Assembly (NCBI GenBank): GCA_037349315.1
Contig: JBAIAC010000024.1
Location: 33,963,501 to 34,027,500 of the forward strand
Source of the DNA: Chelydra serpentina
Lineage: Eukaryota > Chordata > Testudines > Chelydridae
Direction of reading: 5' to 3'
DNA length: 64,000 nt
Position numbers and translations under genes: made by a program. The notes beneath the pieces are model-generated. The model did not search any database, was not told the DNA's origin, and worked only from the letters and a program-made list of their open reading frames with translations. Shown piece after piece: positions 1 to 12,984 of the stretch (position 1 is the first letter of the stretch; each line of letters begins with the position of its first letter).

Positions 1-2540
1 GTTTTTCACACAAGGAACAATGCCATTTTCCAGGCAATTGGAATTAATACTAAGTTTGAATAAATGGAGCATGCTGTTCAATATTGAATATGATAAATGT
101 TTTTCCCTATAGATGATCAGAAGCCTTTTTTAATATCAGTTTTGCAGATTCTTCTTGAAAAGATTGTGTACAGGAAGTAGTAATTAAGATGTTACCCAAA
201 TATCTGTTAATACAGAAGAGTAAGAAAACTAAATTCCATGAAAGCATGCACAATTTCATGTTTTCCTGTAGCATCAAAAGTGATAAAGCTACCACAACAT
301 AGTGACAGCGCTGAATGTTTTGCACCTTTGTAATGGCTCACTCTAGGTGACAGAAACTCAGAAAGTTTGAAAGCTTTGGGTTGTGACTGACGGTACACAC
401 AACAGTCATTAATCATAGGTTTTCTCTAAGAACTGACATCTTAACATTCACCTGTAATTTGAAATGGTTTGCCAAGCAACTTTGTGTTCTGAGCTACAGA
501 CATTCATACAAATCAACTTGAGCCAAAAGAGATTTATCAAAATAGTTTGATACTAATATATATAACATTTGTTCCTAAAATGAAAAATTGTTTGCAAAAT
601 TAAAAATATGTTTTGCCATCAGGAGAGGTATGTTTGTCCTAGAAAAGCAACATTTTTTCTCCTCCCTTTGAATCTATTCCTTAGTACACAGAAAAATCTG
701 TGATTTCGAGTGTTTAGAAACCAATGGATTTGATTTAATTTAACTAAGAAAGGATATTAGATCTCCAAGTATGAATCCTTAGAGATTGCTAAGGAACTAT
801 AACTGACAGTTAGTTTGTTGTTGCATTCCTTTTAATCTGATGCAGTCTATTTGGAAGATATCTTTGCCTGTATGTAAAGGGAGAGATTAAAGAAGAGCAT
901 AATTAATGGAAGACTCCTTACCGTGTCATCCCTTATGCTAATATGTACACTTGTGATGCTTGCAGTGTGTGCTTGTCATTATCTAAGAGTGATATTTATT
1001 TGTAGCTCAGCATGTTGGCTAACAGTATATCCTTGATCTGTCTAGGAAACCATATTTATTACTCAATGTAATTCCTCACAGAAGCAGTTTGTTGTAGATA
1101 TAGATAGATATAGGTCTTTTCTTGTTTTCTCCTTAGCTACCAGTTTTACCAAAAACCCATATTCCTTATTCATAAGTATCTGTTTTCTTTAAGTGCCTTG
1201 CTACCTGGGAGTCCTTCCTGACATCTCAAACGGTAGATCTTCACTTGGGAGAAGATTCTGAAGATAAGCCTTGAATATATTTCTGATTGATCTTCCTCTT
1301 CAGTTCAGTTTCTGCCAACCAAAGAAGTGCTCTTTATATGAGATCAGATACATTATGAAATAAAACTGTAAGAATCAGTGACATCTGGAAAACCAGCCTA
1401 TTGAAAACTCAGGTACTCTAGTGTCCTGACCTACATTTTTAGATCATGGTATATATTGCTATATATTGCTCAATAATTTTACGCAAGTGCTTGCATATAA
1501 TTGCTTTCTTAAATATTGTGTAATTTGGATAAAATATTTTAAATATGTAAAAAAGCTCAATTTTAATAAAACGTTTAATACAAAATTGGTTTTATCTTCT
1601 TTCCTAGTTATTAAGAATTAAATTCTCCATTTTAGCTGGCTTTGTTGCATTTTATTTGTAAGATAAATTTCCAGCATTTTGTAAAACTATATAACGATTT
1701 TCAGGTAGTTGATCATTAATTTTTTTTAATTGATTATGCTAGTGTCAGTCCATGGTGAAGTGGTAGCTAACTTTTATCACAAGTCTGGTTTTGACCTTCC
1801 CTAATTCTCTACGAAATGTAGATCAGTCTTCCTGAAATTTTCCACTATGATCTTATGCTTGGGTGGAATTTTTATGGAAGTTTTGGGCCAAGTCGACAGT
1901 ACATCAAAAACTACTTGATTTAGAAATACTTCTATTTTTATTTTTTTATGGAGTGGTGGTGATTTCTGGTAGCCTCAGAAAACTGGTGACTGACTTTTAA
2001 AGGTGAAAGTAGTGAATTTAGCTATTACGGGCAGTTTATACATACATTGAGGATTTTGGTGTATACAGAATTTAGTCCATACCAGCGGGATATGAACTGC
2101 TTAAAGTGTATGTTGGAGCTTTCTTGACACTAAAATCTGCGTAGACCTTGCAGTAACTAGAGAAGTGTGAATGGCTTGTCAAAAGATATTTGACATATAT
2201 TGTCTGATGTCCACCAAAAGTAAGATCTCAAGGCAATGAAATAGTACTTGACCCAATGCAATTGCATTCCACAATGCTTTGTGTGGAACAGAGGAGCAAT
2301 TCCCATCAACATGTAGTGTGAAAAGTTAAACAGATGCTCTATTAAATTAATACAACATTTAAAGAATTCAGATCCACTTGAAATTTACTAAGGAGTAAAC
2401 TTGATGAGTTTATAAACCTGCATAACAATTTTACTTACTATCTGTCATTCTCAGTATTTACATGTCTATTAAGCACCTCTCTGAAAAACTCACTGCATAT
2501 ATAATGAACTAGCCATACAATAGTATAGCACTTGCTCACC
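1..2540. other. AT-rich sequence, no feature recognised
   Basis: Only short chance reading frames are present, with no motif, signal sequence or splice-flanked conserved block. A short GATA-like run lies near 1097-1113. No transposon end or tRNA-like box was recognised. Confidence 0.5.
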
Positions 2541-2546
2541 ATGTTA

Positions 2547-2612
2547 CCCAATCCTGCAGCCACAATGAACTTGGTGAGACTTCTCACACGTGGGTTTGCA
2601 GGATCAGGGCCC
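2547..2612. repeat. Short palindromic MITE remnant ('atcctgca' type)
   Basis: The segment starts with CCAATCCTGCAGCC and closes with its near inverted complement GCAGGATCAGGGCCC. This matches a very abundant family of short foldback repeats in turtles. No target-site duplication could be fixed, and the internal part is diverged. Confidence 0.45.
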
Positions 2613-2939
2613 ATCATGATGTATATTTATAATCCCATATTTTCCCATCCTATAGTCCTTAACCCACTCACCCCAAGAACACCTGAGGGGAAACATTAGC
2701 TTTATGGAAGATTTAACAAATGCCAGACTCTGGCAATCAAGAGGTAGATAGTGAGCACTACAAATGAGGTCTCCTAATGGAGAATAACATGCCAGCAGAC
2801 TGTCTTCCTGTCTTCTTCTCCCTGCTTCTCCAGTCCCAACTAAGGGATTTCTAGGGCAAACACCTCTCTGATTACCACTGTCAGGATGGCTGTTCTTAAG
2901 TCTTTTGAGTTCAGTTGAAAACTTGCAGACAAGCAGTGA

Positions 2940-3085
2940 GTTTCCAGAAGTCTAAGGAACACTGGTATGATGTGCTGTCCACATGAAGCACTAATAAAAG
3001 GTCAGCTGCATTCTGCACAAGCTTCAGTTTCTGGATTGACTCAAGGTATGCCTCATGGAGCAGCCCACGTTAGGCTAATTATTGC
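2940..3085 (-). mobile_element. L2/L3-like LINE 3' fragment, antisense
   Basis: The stretch around 3005-3070 (cagctgcattctgcacaagc and following) reads as the antisense of the 3' part of an L2/L3-type LINE. That family commonly shows an antisense 'gctgcattctg.accagc.tcagtttc' block followed by 'gcctca..gagca'. The copy is old and its ends are uncertain. Chance similarity over a short stretch is the main alternative. Confidence 0.4.
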
Positions 3086-3089
3086 TTTG

Positions 3090-4304
3090 ATTGAAGTGCT
3101 TTATAAAATATTATGAGGACCAACAATGGTGTTGTTTTTAGGCATCTTTTGGGAAAGGCATGAGCATTGTCTGACCTAAAACACACACAATAGTGGGATT
3201 CCTAAAAGATAAACTGCATCAGTGCTCAATATGCCAGAGCACAGCTCAGGAAAGCGGTCTTTAACACAGCTTGGCCCTGTATAACACTGATGAAAGATTC
3301 AAAGAAATGAACACGTAAGCAAAAAATTAAATAGAATGTCAGTAATTTAAGCTTGAAAGAAAAGAGATGTAAGATGTGTGATCTCTGATTAACAGACATG
3401 AACGAAGGTACAGAACCTTTTATGTGTTTTCAGCAATGAATTCTGCAAGTTCTGTTAGAATAACATTTAGGAAGCTTCTTTATTGGGCATCCCAGAGCCA
3501 CAAGCCTAGATGAAGGATGAAGATCGCTACATCTGAAACTTGAAGATCTGTGGCGATTTGTGTCTGACCTCCATAACACAGAGAGGACATTGGCAGTTGT
3601 ACATCAAAAAAGACATCAGAGACACTTTTAGTACGTTAACAAATTTTGGCTTTGGTATATTTTCATAATTTACTTTTCACTTTATTATTGATATTTAACA
3701 AAGCCATGAATTGTGATGGGAAAGTCATCAGTTACGTGGGGATCCTTCATACCAACATATTGCTTGTTCTATGGGCTTTTTTTAGCAGTTGAATAATTTA
3801 TAGCAGATTTGGTTTTTATGATTTGTTAATAGCATTATTGTAAAGTAGAGACAAGATCTATTCATTATTAAAATATCACTACCATTGTTGTAAGATGTAA
3901 CTATTTTGAATATAATTTGAAATCCTTCTCAAGTGACTTTTCAGACAACTTATTGGGTGTATGGCTCTATTTCTGGACACTTTTAGCTGTCTTTTGTGTT
4001 GTCTTTGTTTTCCTTAGTCTATAACTTACAAAATGCTTCAACTACTCTATTAACACCCTGGTTTATTCTCCTATATTTTCAGATTTTCCTTGCTGTCTGC
4101 TGGCTTTGCATAGAGTCCAACAATTTAGTGTGGGGTCATCTTTCTAAGGTACACAGGGTGTGCCTGAGCAAAACCCTCTATTTTGTGGTATTCTGCACTC
4201 CTTGCCACAGAATTGTACTGCAGAATCTAAGTGGTCATTTTAAACAAAAATGTGTTTCTAGCCTTATGGTAATGAACATAACCCTGAAAATCTGAACAGA
4301 GTCT
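3090..4304. other. AT-rich sequence, no feature recognised
   Basis: Nothing supportable was seen. The reading frame at 3996-4295 (99 codons) has no recognisable domain and a composition expected of translated AT-rich DNA. Confidence 0.45.
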
Positions 4305-4462
4305 AAAAAGACAAGGTGGGTGAGGTGATAGCTTTTATTGGATCAACTTCTGTTGGTAAGTTTCTGTCTCTCACCAACAGAAGTTGGTCCACTAAAAGAT
4401 ATTACCTCACCTCCCTTGTCTCTAATGCCCTCAGACTGACACGGCTACAACTACACTGCATG
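4305..4462. mobile_element. Penelope-like element terminal hairpin fragment
   Basis: An inverted repeat of about 54 bp per arm (4309-4362 against 4370-4423) carries the blocks 'acaaggtgggtgaggt' and 'ttttattggatcaacttctg', followed by the tail 'tgacacggctacaactacac'. The same arms recur at 29552-30975 and 41401-41550. In turtles this sequence forms the end of a PLE family, and short copies often consist of two inverted ends. That family assignment is recalled rather than tested. A stand-alone foldback MITE is the alternative. Confidence 0.65.
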
Positions 4463-5797
4463 AACAGAGAACAGACAGATGCAATGTTGTGTAACTGAGT
4501 CTGAGGAGAACCTTAAATGATAGCTCTGAGTGGTATAAAGTTCTCATCTCAATGCGTTTTCAACTCTGAAAATAAATGAGAATTTTATATCAATATTAAC
4601 TATTTTATTGCTGATTTTTAACATAAATAACCAGCTAATGTGTTTATAGCACAATCTTCCTGGTACCAAATCTCAGCTATCCCCTACCTCGCTTCCACAG
4701 TCTTGAGCTTCCCCTGACATGTGACCATAATGCCGGTGATATTTCTGAGAACTATGTTAAAAACTTCTGGTTTCATAATTTTCCATCGTGTCTTCTGTCA
4801 TCTACCTAAATTGATGGTTTTGGTATAAATCAAGACTAGTTGTTCCTATTCACTTTTGCCAGGATCATTGTGGCTTTTGTGATTTTCTTTTCTCTATGTT
4901 GGCACGTGAAAGAGAGTATACTATGTAAAGTGTAGGTCATCCATCCAAAATGTGCCAGCTACATTTTTAGGATTGGCTTCTCTCAGCACAGGAGTTGCTT
5001 TCGTCACAGCAATGCCATTTCCTGCCAACCTAAGAATGGGGAATAAGTGATCTTTCTCGTGGTTTTAGCACCTGAGTGCCAGACCAGTCATTCACTAATA
5101 AAAATTGCCCATTAAGCCACTGTGAGTATATGGACAAATGCTTCTAAAAACACAAGTCCATATGACAGCAAAAGCCTTCCGCTTCCCAAAGGTCAGCCTG
5201 GAAATATTAACTATCTTCAATCCCCTCAGGAAATATTCTGATTTAAATAGAAGAGCTTTACAGGATAGGAGATCAATCAGACTTTGTTAGGCCAACAGGG
5301 GAATACCAAAGCCAATGGTCCTTTGTCAACAGTGCCCTGCCTCCATTCCTTCATGGTTCATATCCAGGGCCTATAAACAAAAGCACTGTCCCGTTCTCTG
5401 AGCTGTTCTGAAAGTCCATATGGAAACAAGCTGTTTCTCAGGTTGCTAATCCCTCCCCACCCTGAAAAAAATCATAGCGATGGCAGATTTTAGGGAACAA
5501 TTAAGTTGAGGACTCTTCCACCACCTGAGTAATCGTCTATAATACTGCTCCACAATCACAGCAAGGAGAGGAAACAAGCCCAAGCAGGAACTTAGTTGCA
5601 TCAATTCTGGATAAGCCAGACAGTAGTCTGTTGAGCCTGGTCCAGTATGTACAATCACATGGACAAATGCAGGAGCAACAATGTACACCTGAATTTTCCT
5701 AGTGTTAGAGTAGAAGCATCAGTGGGAAAGAGAGTCTATCAGAGCATAGTTTTCAGGGAACAGATATGACATGCTCCCTATATAAGGCACCACTAAG
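4463..5797. other. Anonymous sequence, no feature recognised
   Basis: No transposon protein, repeat end or exon-like block was recognised. The minus-strand frame at 5446-5688 has no domain signature. Confidence 0.4.
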
Positions 5798-5799
5798 TA

Positions 5800-6010
5800 C
5801 AGGTGAGTCTCATCTTACACTGGGGTTACGTTCCGCAGTCAGCGCGTAAAGCAAAAACCGCATATCGTCAAACCCTCATTGAGTTGAATGGCGGGCAGAA
5901 TCACCCGCACTACAGATATAGTTTTTAAATTGTTATTTTTCTCTTTTTTTTGCCGACTGTGCAAAGCTGAATTTGCGCATGTTAAATGCGCATAAGATGC
6001 GACGCACCTG
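5800..6010. mobile_element. Tc1/mariner-type MITE with TA target duplication
   Basis: The terminal inverted repeats start CAGGTGAGTCTCATCTTA on the left and, reverse-complemented, CAGGTGCGTCGCATCTTA on the right (16 of 18 matching). The element is flanked by TA on both sides (5798-5799 and 6011-6012), as expected for Tc1/mariner transposition. The interior contains two related CG-containing blocks (gtcagcgcgtaaagc and its relative near 5953-5975) and no coding capacity. It is non-autonomous and must have been mobilised by a transposase encoded elsewhere. Confidence 0.75.
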
Positions 6011-6012
6011 TA

Positions 6013-7155
6013 TGTCAGTAGTAGCTGTAGTTACTGATTGCAGTGTGTGTCGCAACAATCCAATCTTAGAGGTGACAGAGACATGGATGCCTATGGTGAG
6101 ATGCATGTCTAGAGAAAAAAATAAAATGTTTATCGAGCTTTTGACCACTGCTGCTATCTGAGAATCCAGATGTATCTCTGCATTAATAATCAGCACATTC
6201 ATCTTGCCTTAGTTCAAAGTGGGTTCTGACTCAGCAGGATAATGGGCTAACATGCAGTCTAGCCAGTTTAGAAATTGTGAAAGATAACATCAAAGTCAAG
6301 TCCCTCTCCCCTTCCCCTTTTTTTTCCAAACTACGCATGGCATTATTGGAGAAGCCAATGTACATATTATATATTTTATTACCTGATTTTAGTGGCAGAA
6401 TTTTGGAAAGAATATCACTAAAATAAAGATTAGTACAGCAAATCTAAGCATAAAAGTAACATTTATCATTGCATGTTCTGGCCAGTGGATTACTATTTTT
6501 TATCGTTAATACCCCTCACTTGTATTTAAAAAAATTATATACCACTCTGTGTAGTATCAGCACATCGTTGCTGGTTATCGAAGGACTGATGAGGGTAAAA
6601 TTCAGTGTAATAGGGATCCTCAAACATGACCTTAAGTTATCTTTAAACAAAACACAAACTTTCCTGTCAAACAGCAGAGTGCCTGAAACTGGCGAGGGTG
6701 ATGTTCTAACAGCTTTAATAGAGTGTGTGCAGCATCGGCGGTGGGAAGCAACTAGTAAGCCAAGTGTATATAAAGCACTGCTCAACTTTCTAGTTTTGAT
6801 TATGTGAACAAGTTATGAACTGTCCATTTGACCACATTTGCCTAGACTTAACTGTAGCATTATATCCCTGGAAGGGAGGCCGTATCCGTACAGGAGCCAC
6901 AGGGGCAGTTTGGTGAGTGTAGTAGAAAGTGACGAATAGGTATTAACGATTTATTATCGTTTCAGTCATAGAAATCCTGGCCTGTGGAGCTAAGTTTAAA
7001 CTCAGCCCTGTCAGCCTGCTAGAATGCTTTTCCAAACAGAGCGTCCCGTACTCCCTCGGCCGAGCCTTGCTGTCTGCTGTAGGGAACAAAGGTATGGCGG
7101 CAGTGCTTTTACATCACCAAAAGATATAGATGTACCACACATCACCTGAACCTGA
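6013..7155. other. Anonymous sequence, no feature recognised
   Basis: A reading frame of 112 codons at 6469-6807 overlaps an 89-codon frame on the other strand, and neither shows a domain. The stretch 6860-7100 is less AT-rich and could be a decayed repeat, but I cannot name it. Confidence 0.35.
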
Positions 7156-7510
7156 AAGAGAGATGGCCACAAACTTTCAGTGAGTCAATTTAGGGAAGTA
7201 TTTCTTCACACAACGCAGCTCACCTGTGGACCTCATTGCCAGGGGATGTTGTGAAGGCCAAATGTATATCTGGATTAAAAAAATTTTTTTAAAGAAGTTC
7301 ATGGAGGATAGGTCCATCAATGGCTATTAGCCAAGATCGTCAGGGATGGAACCCCATGCTCCAGGTGTCCCTAATCTCCAATTGGCAGATGCTGAGAGTG
7401 GACAACAGGATGGATCACACAAAATTGTCCTATTCTATTTATTCTCTCTGAAGCATCTGGTCAGAAGACAGGATTCTGGGCTAGATGGACTTGTCCCAGT
7501 ATAGCCATTT
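7156..7510 (+). mobile_element. CR1 LINE, 3' terminal fragment
   Basis: The fragment reads in CR1 sense orientation. It has the 'gaagtatttcttcacacaac' block, the 'gtggacctcattgccagggg' block, the 'ggaggataggtccatcaatg' block, and 'ctgggctagatggac' near the end. Only the end of ORF2 and the 3' UTR remain, the usual result of 5' truncation during target-primed reverse transcription. The coding part is broken and encodes nothing. Edges are approximate. Confidence 0.85.
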
Positions 7511-9235
7511 TTTCCCTTCAATTCACTAGTCAGGAAGAACCAAAATCTTAGAGGACTGGAAAGCTGCAACTGTATTCTGTTTCAAATGCAGGGTGATAGA
7601 ATATGTACAGCTAAGGAAATGCACAATTGAAAAACCACCTTTATTTAAAAATGAATGGAAATAACTTACTCCAAAAATCTTTTCTGTTAAAAATATATAT
7701 ATTTTGTGCACAAGCAAAAAGATATGATTCGATTTTAATCATCCACAGTGTGTTAAACTCAGGTATTAAATCTTTGACCGGAGTCATTTTCTTTAATAAT
7801 TCTATCACCTCTAGTAGATTGTTTAAGAATTAAGCTTTACTATGTTTACATTAATATTTAACCAAGAGTGTCAAGTAAACTACCAAGTGCCAAACTCCAG
7901 GCTTAGAACCTTTAATCTATTGTTTGCATTCAACGAAAACAGTCTTGTAATTCTGATTATGCAATATATCATATTCGCTATTCAACCAGCAACCAGCAAA
8001 CCATTTTTAGGTAGATATAATTGTTTTGTAGGGAATATAAGTAAGCTTGTTGAATTAAAAGTTAGAAAACATGGCAGTTACAGTATGTTTGTTTGAGTCC
8101 TAAAGTCAATTTTAATATCAGTAAAGCGATACACATATTACTTTTGTAATTGGAAAGAAATGACTTGATTATGTCTCAATTATTTTTAGTCACTGGAAGC
8201 ATGTTTATTTAAATTGTAAATTAAGATTTTTTAATAGTGAGAAAAATAATCTATACCTGAGCAGGAGCTCCATATGCACTGAACTACCACAGAGCATGTT
8301 ACTCTTGCAAGGAAAATTGTATATTCAATTAATGTTTAACATTATTTGGAGGCTGGGTCAGAAAGTTGAAATCCAGTCACATCCTGACAAGTGCTGAGCA
8401 TCTGATCTTGCACAAAAGCCCACAGAAGTTGCATGTGCCCAACAAAGCTTTGGATATGACCCTTAAAAGGACAAGGGACATTTGTTAGGCACACTCCCAG
8501 GATTTTCCATTTTGAAAGTGAATTACACTCTCAACATTCACAGATACAATTTTTTTCAGCTCCTTTTATTTCTTGATTTTTTTTCCCGGTAATACGCTGT
8601 GCTTCCAACTCAATCAACTAAAGGAGCCTTTGCAGTAGAAATTATAAGTTGGCAAACTTCAGTACATCTATTTTTCAAAGCGTTAAGAAAAGTGAAGGAG
8701 GAAATTTATAAATCAGAAACCTAACCAGAAAATCCACTTTGTGTAGTGCTTTCTTTCTTAGTAAGAAAAATTATGCACCCAGATTCTGTAGGTTGGGTCT
8801 CAGCGTCTCTGGAAGCAGCCATTATTCTGTTAGAGAAACAAAGGAGAACAAATCTTAAATCAACATCAGAAATAACTGAATGCTTTATCTGATGTAAACA
8901 GGGATCATATCTCTTTATTACGGTCTCTTTCTCTGAAAGTCCATATAAAAATGACAAGGGCAGACAACTATAGGAATGCAAAGTAAAAGTAAATTGGAAC
9001 CAGCTTGTTTAGAAGGGTGCTCATTGCCTCTGAAAATCAGGCCCTACTAAGTATCTAAAGATGGGTACCTAAAATTGGAAACTACTCTTGATTAATTTGG
9101 GCCTACATCTTCCAATTCCGTTTTTCCATTTTTAAAATGGAACAATACAAATCTAAGGGGTGAGCTGAGGGCTAATTAGTTATTTTTTAAGATAAAAGTG
9201 TTTCGCCACCTATCCCTCTCCAGGTTTTGTCCACA
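7511..9235. other. AT-rich sequence with two short palindromic repeat remnants
   Basis: Segments near 8378-8475 (containing caagtgctgagcatctg) and 9015-9110 (starting 'ctctgaaaatcaggccc') resemble common short foldback repeats of turtle genomes. No clean termini were found. The rest shows no recognisable feature. Confidence 0.35.
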
Positions 9236-9237
9236 GG

Positions 9238-9382
9238 TCATAAAATCATAGGACAGGAAGGAACCTCAAGAAGTCATCTAGTCCAGTCCCCTGCTCTCAT
9301 GGCAGGACTAACTATTATCTAGACCATTCCTGACAGGTGTTTGTCTAACCTGGTCTTAAAAATCTCTGATGAATGTCATACC
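9238..9382 (-). mobile_element. CR1 LINE 3' tail, antisense
   Basis: The copy begins with tcataaaatcataggacagg and continues with ggaacctcaagaagtcatct and 'tccagtcccctgct'. This is the antisense of the CR1 3' UTR with its octamer-type terminal repeat at the left edge. It extends only about 145 bp, so it is a severely 5'-truncated copy with no coding content. Confidence 0.88.
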
Positions 9383-11515
9383 TTTTGCATGGGTGATAGA
9401 ATTCTCATTTGCATAAAAGGAAAACATCAGTGTATTTGAAATAGATATTCTATTTGAGAGCGTAAGGAAATCTGTTTTTTCCTTTATTTTATTTTGAGGG
9501 GGGCTAAAGGAAGGTTAAAAGGGGGTTAAACGTATAGCAAACTGGGGGCTGAAAGGAAATAGTTCATTGGGAATAGCTCTTATCAGATATGGGTTAGGTT
9601 CAGTGACAGCTCACTGAGAGAAAACTTTATAAACCAAATTAAATCTGGCAGCTTGTCCTATTAAAGTAAGCTGTTCAATGTATATTGGTGACTCCCAGAA
9701 TGTTAGTTTATTGCCTTGAGCAGCAGATGTTTTGTTACCATCTCATGGAGTGGAAGAATAAAAAAAAAAACTTCAGACAAGAAATATAATGGGGCAGATA
9801 CAGAAAGGCTCATGTGTATTAGATTAACATTGAAGCTTGAGGTATTTTTTTGGTTCATGTTCTCTTTACTATTTCATTGTAGAGTTTTCTTTGCTGCTGA
9901 TGTTATCTGCTACCCTATTCTGATGTTTTAAATTCACAGTATCCACCTTTGTCCCCTGTTTCTGCAGAGAATTAGATCTCTATGTTGCTTGATAGATGTG
10001 TGTTCTTCATGATTGTCATAGGATCAGAAGGCTTAAACTGGCATCTCAGTCAGGGATTTTACTAGGCAACCACTTTACTATTTCCATTGCACAGGGACCT
10101 TTTTCAAACCCATATGTTGCAAATAGATATGTTTAATATCATAATACAGTACCTTTTAATAGACTACAGTGTGACTCACTAATGTTTAAATTGTACAATA
10201 TCCCAAAGGGTTTTATGTAAATTCCTATACATCTTTTCTACTGCCCTAGAAATTCTAGAGCAGACTCATTATCTGTTAGGAAGATGTGTAGGCCTCATTT
10301 CTGCAGTCATATTTTGTGCTGGTGAGATTTGTCTTGTAAAGGTTATTTTTACTTTTTTCCTCTTTCTTTCATCTTTCTCTTTTGCCTTTTCTCCTCCTCT
10401 GTGCCTCACTTTCTCTTCCTATTCTTCTCCAACAACAATATTTGTTAGTATATTTGCTAATTTTCTAGGCACCCAGAAAGCTCTTGTTTTTATTCCCAAA
10501 GGTCTCTGGAATTTGGGGGTTGATCCTGCACCATTGTAGTCTCAGTGTTTTGCCATTGACTTCAATGAGAACAGGATAAAATCTGTAATGGGCATGTGGG
10601 CTGGTATACTGATTTCCCAGCCCCACAATAACTTAGACAGTCAGATAGCTGTCAGTCAGTTGTGGTCCCTTTTTTCCAGGGATGCCTTTATGGGAACTTA
10701 TAAAGAGTCCAAACAGAACAAAAACATCAGTAGCAAAACACAGACAGCAACCGCAGTCAGTAAACATCATCATACAGACCTGTGGGCAGGGTTCCAGTTT
10801 ACACCCAGCTGTTTCTCCTCTTTCTGTCTCCCAAACAGCCTTTTATACTTCCACTGCTCCCTCTCGTAAGTGAGGGTAATTGGCTGCCGCATTAAGCCTT
10901 TAGGGCCTGGGCTAGAGAATGCCCTTGTACCCTGTCAAGGGGCACTTTGTTTCCAAAGGTGGGAGTTGAGCCTGGAGGCCATTAGTGTTTGAAGTATGTG
11001 CTAAATATGTGCTTCACAGGATTCACCATCGCCATCTGCCCAATCAGGGAAGAATAAAGCTTTCCGAAGAGTTGCCATTTGGGCCTCTATCAGCAGCAAG
11101 GAGTCAAGCCTGCTCATGAACCCTTTTTTTTTCTGTGTTTGCAGTCCGAGGGCAAATGCCATCAATTGATGCTATGGTGTTTACCACCACTTATAGTGTA
11201 TGTGTATAGTGTAGGACAGGTACATGGCTGATTCCTTCTTGAACCAGGAGGCTGTTATTGCAGAACGTGTATACGTGAATCTGTTTACATATTTTAATTG
11301 CCTATACTCATAGCAGAAAGCATTCACCTTGAGTCCTTAGTTAATATTAACTAATGTTACTAATAGTACATTAACACTGAATGAGAAGAGAACAAAGAAA
11401 CTTCTGAGGCACTTCTTGAGAAGGAAGGCTGAGAGCCCTGTGAAAGATGAAATTAATAAAAACTGATGGGAGTTTCTAAAATATCCCTCGTACAGGTATA
11501 TAGGAAATTTTGTAA
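9383..11515. other. Mostly anonymous sequence; one palindromic remnant
   Basis: Around 10513-10578, 'gatcctgcaccattg' and 'attgacttcaatgag' resemble a short foldback repeat. The block 10590-11130 is less AT-rich, with pyrimidine tracts and a two-frame ORF pair (10588-10869 and 10682-10873). It might be a decayed LTR or other repeat, but no termini, primer-binding site or protein motif support this. Confidence 0.3.
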
Positions 11516-11925
11516 AAAGAATGAGGAGTACGTGTGGCACCTTAGGGTAGGTCCACACTACCCTCCCGATTCGGCGGGTAGAGATCGATCTTCTGGGATC
11601 GATTTATCGTGTCTCATCTGGACACGATAAATTGATCCCAGGAGTGCTCCCCGTCGACTGTGGAACTCCTGCTCGCCGAGAGGAGGAAGCGCTGTCGACA
11701 GGGAAGCCTGCCTGCGCCGCGTGGACCCGCAGTAAGTAAACTTAGTTCGAGCTAGGAAACGTCAACTTCAGCTATGCTATTCTCGTAGCTGAAGTTGTGT
11801 TTCCTAGATCGATCCCCTGCCCCCGTGTGGACCAGCCCTTAGAGACTAATAAATTTATTTGGGCATAAGCTTTTGTGGGCTAAAGCCCACTTCATCGGAT
11901 GCATAGAGTGGAACATACAGTAGGA
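11516..11925 (-). mobile_element. Penelope-like element 3' end, split by a nested MITE
   Basis: The outer parts (11516-11544 and 11842-11925) match the left end of the longer PLE at 12996-14073: 'gtggcacctta', then 'gagactaataaatttatttg', 'gggcataagctttt' and 'gtgggctaaagcccac'. In the more complete copy this end lies on the 3' side of a minus-strand GIY-YIG reading frame. The copy stops about 85 bp beyond the nested MITE and retains no coding sequence. Confidence 0.8.
11545..11838. mobile_element. PIF/Harbinger-type MITE (TTA duplication) nested in a PLE
   Basis: The termini GGGTAGGTCCACAC and, reverse-complemented, GGGCTGGTCCACAC match at 12 of 14 positions. The flanking TTA is duplicated (11542-11544 and 11839-11841), as in PIF/Harbinger elements. 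Two internal hairpins are visible, one around the gatcgat/tttatcgtgtc block and one where 'aacttcagctatgc' faces 'gtagctgaagttg'. Removing the 294-bp element and one TTA gives back the uninterrupted PLE sequence, which confirms the boundaries. It resembles the archosaur/turtle 'Chompy'-like MITEs, but that name is recalled and unverified. Confidence 0.85.
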
Positions 11926-12984
11926 TGTTTAACTCAAGGCTATTCATTGGCAATCTGCTGGCTTGCATATTTTTGTCTTTCAGTTTTGCTAACATTTTTT
12001 CATGCCCTTTAGAAATAATATACTATATCTCCCTTGTTTTCTTCCTTTATAGAAAATGAGGGTTCCCTTTCCCTCATCAAAAAAATCACTGTATAATCCA
12101 ACCAGGATATCAGTAGCAATCAGATAATGGCATACACATTATTATAAATGTGGTGTACTAAATATGTTCCTGCTTAGCATCCTAAATCTTTAATAAAAAT
12201 AGGCAAAGCAACCAACATACAATCTTCTGTGTGAGTTGGTGCGCTCAAAGATATCTGACAACGCAGTTGCTAGAAGATTAAAAAATACAATACAAAAACC
12301 TATCAGTAACAATGTATTTTGTTAGCACAACAGATACAGCACAACAAGATACAGCATTACATTTATACCAAAGGTCACCATTAAGGCCTCTTCACTAGCA
12401 GTTTTCTCCACTGTTGCACTACCCTTGGTGGAGCAACTGGTGTTTTAAACACCCATGTTTTCTATCCCTGCCCAGACTAGGCTATGGATGATGAAAGAAT
12501 GTGTTGGGTGGGCCTTATATTACTACAAACGGACCCAGCTTTAGTAATGACTTTAAGCCAGCAGGTTCTGGAGAGGTAGATGCAAGGAGTGTGCACTGTA
12601 TTAGCAGAAGTTCCTAGCAGCTTTAGGAGGGTGCTGCACACGGGTGCAACTACAGTGTGAGATGGGAGTTATGATCAAAAGTGCTATAGCATTGTGAAAA
12701 GTGGTGGGTATAAGCCTGAGATTAAATTGGAACATCCAGCCATCCTGAGTCTCTGCATTGTGGCAGTGCATATATCTTTGAATGGGCTGAGGGGGCAGGG
12801 ATGTCTGTAGCTTGATGCAGAGATGGAAATAGTATATTACCAAGGGAAAATATATGCATATGTATGAAATATATCCGCATCTAGTAATACCTACAGTCAT
12901 GTATATCTGGGAGTATATGCATCTCTCTGATCTACTTCTGAGAAGAGCAAGGAAGAATCCGTGAAATTGGCTGGGTGAGTATCA
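11926..12984. other. AT-rich sequence, no feature recognised
   Basis: The 99-codon minus-strand frame at 12601-12900 has no domain signature. No repeat termini were recognised. Confidence 0.4.

Noticed and set aside
10588..11130. Possible LTR or exon in a less AT-rich block
   Set aside because: No TG...CA ends, target duplication, primer-binding site or protein motif could be found, so it is only mentioned as an unassigned block.
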